Source: Dolomedes plantarius (lineage: Eukaryota; Arthropoda; Arachnida; Araneae; Dolomedidae). Taken from it: a DNA stretch of 64,000 bases. The DNA is taken from assembly GCA_907164885.2 (NCBI GenBank), contig OU015501.1, positions 66,874,808-66,938,807 of the forward strand, given 5' to 3'. Positions 59,465 through 64,000 of this stretch are shown piece by piece. Numbering within the stretch: the first letter of the stretch is position 1; each line of letters begins with the position of its first letter. Under the pieces are notes generated by a model, which saw nothing but the letters and a program-made list of their open reading frames with translations, made no database searches and had not been told where the DNA came from. A program made the translations under genes and the position numbers.

Positions 59465-60650
59465 TATGGGATCAAAATATCAAGACACCTGGGTGTCGAT
59501 CTAACTTCTCGAACCAAGAAGAAATTAAAGGAGCTTAGGTCTAACCTCTACTGCTATGATAGCCTCCATTCTTCTGAGAAGATTTTCAACTGAACTTTAG
59601 TCATTGCTCTGACAATTAATCTTCATTTCTTTCAAAGATCATTCCCTGATGGTGAGCTATGTCTTAGCTAAAAAAAATTATGTTCCAGTTTATGCCAAAG
59701 CTTATTAAATGGGCAGAGATCGGGACATTGAGAAGGCAAGTACGGTATTTGGACATTCATGTCGTCAAACCAGACCTGTGCAGATCCTCTAATTATGGGT
59801 AGATTGTGCTATGCTGTTAAATGAATGAGCGCTCGTTGTACTTTTGCCAGTATGTTGCAATTGCACTTCCAAAAATAAATGTCAAAATAGGCATGTTTGT
59901 AAATGAAACTAGTGGTCTTACGACAACCATGAAGACATCCCCATAATCCCCATACTATCAAGTATTCTCCTCCAACGTGATAGTTGACGCTATTCAATCA
60001 AGTCTACAGCTTTCGATTGGGTTTTTCCATCCCAAACTTTTGCCATCGGACTCCAGATGAAGTAGAAAGGTTTTTCCTGCATTAAACATTTCACCATTCT
60101 TCAGAGAAAATGGAAGACCTATTTTATACTTCTAAATCACACTTTTCATTGATCAGGAGGATGTTTGGTTTTCAGGTGGCCAATCATCTTTTCAATCAAA
60201 GCACCCGCTGTATTGTCACTAAGCAAAAGTTAAATTATGAGGTGCATTGTAAGCTAGTTCGGGCTGTCTCTGTGGGTATCATACGATTTCCTCATACTAC
60301 CCTTCCTATCAGAAGTTGCCATTATTTGTTCACGGTTGCGTGGCTTAAGTTCCTACAAAGTTCCACATCACGTGATATCAATTACCGATCATCGAGAAAA
60401 TTACAACTTGAAGGAAACTCCAAAAACAGATTAGTTGCAAAGGTAACTCCAAATATCTAGTCCTCATTCAAGGTATTCTTTTCTGTGAACAGTTCTGGAG
60501 ATTTCCGAGAACATCTGCGAACCTTTATACCTCTTTGAGCTCGTGGACTGACATTTATGTGCAAATTTAATAATCTGCATCTGAGGAAAATTTTAACCAT
60601 ACAGAGAATATTGGGAACTGAGAAATTTAAAATATATCTATAGGTGTTAC
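59465..60650 (-). pseudogene. Tc1-like transposon fossil
   Basis: Minus-strand readings in changing frames follow the order of a Tc1 transposase: NAGKTFLLHLESDGKSLGW (region after the first Asp), VNYHVGGEYLIVWG (family TVKHGGGSVMVWG), and CPDLCPFNKLWHKLEHNFF (family SPDLNPIEHLW). In the last of these the catalytic Glu is Asn. Many stops and shifts are present. ATCAAAATATCAAGACACC near 59471 may be the remains of a terminal repeat. The other end is not recognisable, so both limits are approximate. Confidence 0.6.
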
Positions 60651-60654
60651 ATTC

Positions 60655-61783
60655 TGAAAGTAAGCCATTGATAATACAGAAAGTTAAACCTATGATCTAA
60701 CCTGTTTAGGAAGAACCAGAAAACAAACAAACGTAAAACAAATTCAATTGTTACTTGTATTCACGGATTACGTCACTGAAAATTTGTAGACTCTATTGAT
60801 TCTCTAAAGATGGTAATGTAGGTACATAGGAAGCTGCACTCTCTAGGTCACCTCGTCTTCAAGCATACGGTCTAAACAGCAGCTATTATGCATCTTCCTA
60901 TATATGCTGTATAATCAGATATAAAGCAAACTAAATTAAAATTTTTTATGCTAAAAAAACACTTAACTTGACATAATTTTGTATCTCTGTAAAGTTTTTT
61001 CATATGTGAAACACATTCTTTTCTAATTCTAGGTATTTTACGGAATTTTAGGGCTTATTAGCTGCTAAAAGTCATGATTGTATAGTAAAAACAAGAGCTT
61101 CAACAATCAGAAATATTTTAACCCATTTTTAATGTAAAGTCATTTTTAGATGGCAATAAAAAGGGTGAAGAAATTTTTCTTTAATTACAAGGATTTAGAC
61201 ATTCAAAAAAATATGTTTTTTTATTATAATACCTTACACCAGATATGAAAATTAAAATAAATAAAATGATATCTAAACGATTAAAAAGAATCAAATGTTA
61301 ATTAAACGATAATAAACACAATCAAATGATAATTAAAATAAGTTTCCTCGCCAAAAACATGGAATGAAAAGTCTGCACATTAAGCTGTTCTAAAACAAGA
61401 TCATAAATACCGACCATTTTTAATAGACCGAGAATATTAAGAGTCAGCAAACTAAAGATTAAATCTCTACAAATGATATTTAATGGTTTCTGTAGGCTTG
61501 TCCTGTATTTAAAAATTTTTGTAAATTTTAAATTTATTATAGCAAAATCTCGTTACACGCCTATGTGATATTTTTGGTCTCAGGGCGATAAGCATTTGTC
61601 TTGGGGGTATTCAACCTTACAAACAGCTACTTTTGTTAGCTATTTTATTATGGAAGCACTCAGTGGGTAACTGTTGCTTCGTAGGTAGGGATAGAATAGA
61701 ATAACCCATGCCTTACCTAAGATTCAAACCCATACCCCGAGGAGGAGGCTTGTGACTTTATATGCAGTTATATATGCATTTAT
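60655..61783. other. No recognisable gene
   Basis: AT-rich sequence, nothing supported. Confidence 0.5.
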
Positions 61784-62780
61784 CTATATATAAAAAACAG
61801 TTCCGTGACTGATTGACTGACTGACTGACAGATAACGCACAGACCAAACCGCTGGGACCTAAAGGACTGAAATTTTGCATGGCTATTCTTCTTATAGTGT
61901 AGGTGTGCACTAAGAAAGATTTTTTAAAATTCTTCTTACATTTTTTTAAATTAAATGTCTAAGCTGTTTTTGTAACTTTTTAAAGTTTGCATTTAAAATA
62001 ATAATTTCATGGTTATAAAATTTATATCACAAGAAAGATCATAAAAATCCCTTTAAAATGAAATCATTTTCAAATCTTTACCTTCATTTTCTGATTTTCG
62101 GTGAATTTTTAAAGATAAATGTTTAGAATTTAATTTATTAAATGCTTATCCCGATATTTCTTTTCTTTTTGTGATACTTTAAATTAATTTTGTGGCACGT
62201 TCATAACAATGAAATAAATTGACAAAAAAATATTAAAATACAGTAAAAGATCAAATTTAACCATAAGACTAATTGAGATTGAAATTTTTTAAGAATTTAA
62301 CTCAAATTAGTATGTTTTATGGATATTAAATTAAACCTATATATATATAAAAGTTCCGCGATTGACTGACAGACCTCGCACAGACCAAACCGCTGGACCT
62401 AAAGGGCTCAAATTTTGACAGTGCATTCCTACAATGACATGAATAGCCGCTAAGAAAGGATTTTTTAAATTCCATTCCTAAGGGGGTAAATTGGGATACT
62501 CCAGTACGTTTCTGTGGAAAATCGTTTCTCTGCGACTATTCTCGTCGTCTTTTCTTTGTGCGGATCTCAGTCAAAAAATGGTTGAGGAAATTTTGATTAT
62601 TGACGGGAAAAATGTTCCTCAAACTGTTCTATATTAACTGTACTATATTCTTTAGTATGTTCTGTTAGATTTAATTTGAATATTTTCTTCAATTTATTTT
62701 GTCTATAAAAGCATCCGTTATGATTTTCATTGTAATTATCCTAAAATGTACCCCGTAGCGAAGCACGGATATTCAGCTAA
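61784..62780 (+). mobile_element. Helitron block with two 5' ends, one 3' end
   Basis: It begins TCTATATATAAAAAACAG at 61784 and ends with hairpin CCGTAGCGAAGCACGG, then ATATTCAG and CTAA at 62777-62780. The flanks are A before and T after, as for Helitrons. A second 5' end (CTATATATATATAAAAGTTC, first base C instead of T) lies at about 62336, and both are followed by the GCACAGACCAAACCGCTGG block. The first copy follows the Helitron at 1169-1980 (read on its minus strand) up to ATATTAAAATACAGTAAAAG, then diverges and has no 3' end of its own. There is no Rep/helicase coding. Confidence 0.75.
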
Positions 62781-62783
62781 TGT

Positions 62784-63044
62784 GTACATATAAATACAAC
62801 TGGCCCTCAACATTTGTGAGGTTTAGGGGCAAAATATGAATGCGTAAATGGAAAATCTACGAATGTCTCGAGATCCATTTTTTAGTTATTATCTCAATAT
62901 AGACGTGATCCACTCATTTTAATGCTAACTTCTTTTCATATGTTGTTCTGTAAAAAACTAGTATTGGATTAACCTTAATTTTTGTAGACACATATCATGC
63001 TTTTACTTCAAAATATTTCCTTTGTACGTCTACATCACACAAAT
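62784..63044. other. Unassigned; possible transposon end
   Basis: AACTGGCCCTCAACATTTGT followed by GAGGTTTAGGGGC resembles the termini of some Tigger-type elements. I cannot find a partner end. Confidence 0.2.
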
Positions 63045-63723
63045 GAAAATTGGATTTAGATCGGGGCTGAGAAGGCCAGCCCAGTTTTTGAACACCCATT
63101 TCGTCAAACCATGCCTCGCAAGTCTCGATGTGTGAATGGAGCAATTATACTGATGGAAGAGAAATGGACATTCCCCGAAATATTGCCATAGAGTTGGGAG
63201 GGCAGCACTGTCCAGAATGTCCACATACATCTCAGAGTTCAAGTTTCCAACCACAGGAACTAAGGAACTCAGGCCAAACCATGCCCCCCCCCCCCCGCCA
63301 TGATGCTGCCAAAACCAAACTTAACAGTCCGCACAATGCAGTCACGTAAGAAGGGCTAGCCGGGCATCCGCCAAACCTTGACGTGTCCATCGGACTGCCA
63401 GATTGTAAAGTGAGATTCATCACTCCATTTTTCCACATGTCCACAGTCCAATGACGGTGAGCTTTGCAGCATTGCAATCGACGCTTCGCATTCTGGGTAG
63501 TAATGTTCGGCTTGTGAGCTGCTGAACGACCATGGAATCCCAGGTTTTGTAACTCTCGACGAACAGTCCTGCTGCTAGCACTGACGCCTGATAAACTTTG
63601 GAACTCCTGAGTGATTTCAATCAACGAGGACTTGTGATTTCGTTTCACTACCCTTTTCAGAGTTCTACGACTGCGTTCACTAATTTTTTTCGGGCCTACC
63701 AGTTCGTTTTTTTGCAGTTTCAC
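63045..63723 (-). pseudogene. Tc1-like transposase, truncated
   Basis: From 63723 the frame reads SERSRRTLKRVVKRNHKSSL and VSASSRTVRRELQNLGFHGR (helix-turn-helix DNA-binding region). It then needs a shift near 63430 to give WSDESHFTIWQSDGHVKVW (first catalytic Asp intact). A further frame (63254-63045) gives FHQYNCSIHTSRLARHGLTK, where the family has QQDNCSIH, so the second catalytic Asp is Tyr. It ends at SPDLNPI before the third acidic residue. A 13-base C run lies near 63285. It is inactive on several counts. Confidence 0.8.
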
Positions 63724-64000
63724 TGCCTCGACGTTTCCATTTCACAATTACATCACTCACAGTAGATTTTGGCTTCTGTAGAATGTCCGAAATTTAACGA
63801 ACTGATTTCCCACAAAGGTGGCATCTCCCTATAATGCCACGATCAAAGTCACTAAGCCTCTTTTGACTTACTCATTGTCTCACAAACGGATAACTATGAC
63901 CTGACAAACCACTACCAATACTTTTATAGCTTTCGGTTACGCATCAAATTACGTCACCTGCCAGATCCACTTCTTTAGAGGGGTGTCCGGATACTTTTGG
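63045..64000 (-). mobile_element. Tc1-like element, 3'-truncated, off edge
   Basis: The right end GAGGGGTGTCCGGATACTTT, running to the last base, is a Tc1-type terminal repeat cut by the window edge. On the minus strand the transposase runs leftward and breaks off at 63045 within SPDLNPI, just before the catalytic Glu. The left terminal repeat is therefore missing. Confidence 0.8.

Noticed and set aside
60110..60460. 116-codon + strand frame
   Set aside because: It lies antisense to the Tc1 fossil and shows no domain.

Overview
This 64 kb window is AT-rich eukaryotic DNA, with long introns, many (TA)n arrays and dense transposon debris. It reads as an arthropod genome. The one host gene I recognise, a short neuropeptide F (sNPF) precursor with a single predicted peptide, together with the long introns and the transposon mix, points to an arachnid and perhaps a spider. 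That placement is inference.

The host gene lies on the + strand. A compact, GC-richer promoter (about 35036-35171) precedes a short non-coding exon ending at 35221 in a strong donor. The start codon is only one base into the next exon, at 52981 (coding part 52981-53086). The last coding exon is 57368-57549 and carries the LRLRFGKR peptide. The predicted precursor is 95 residues long, with introns of about 17.8 kb and 4.3 kb. The introns hold two tandem-repeat blocks, a mariner remnant, a solo LTR, a MITE, SINE fragments, large TA arrays and a long TA-centred palindrome.

The rest is mobile DNA. From left to right there are: a non-autonomous Helitron (1169-1980, minus); a dead Tc1-like transposon inserted in a TA array (2491-4139); a second dead Tc1-like element (7082-9875) split by a solo LTR (7673-9067); an 860-bp segment between 21-bp direct repeats (10863-11722); a decayed jockey-like LINE (about 11935-14900, minus); a pogo-like remnant (about 17077-18020); a young LTR element with only a gag-like ORF (22429-26020, minus); a SINE interrupted by a hAT element that is itself interrupted by another SINE (29305-31765); a TTAA-flanked element with about 200-bp inverted repeats (32609-33359); and, beyond the sNPF gene, a Tc1 fossil (about 59465-60650), a Helitron block with two 5' ends (61784-62780) and a truncated Tc1 element running off the right edge.

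I see no rRNA, no intact tRNA, no CRISPR and no defence or biosynthetic cluster. No transposase here looks active. The gag-bearing LTR element is the only mobile element with an intact long reading frame.
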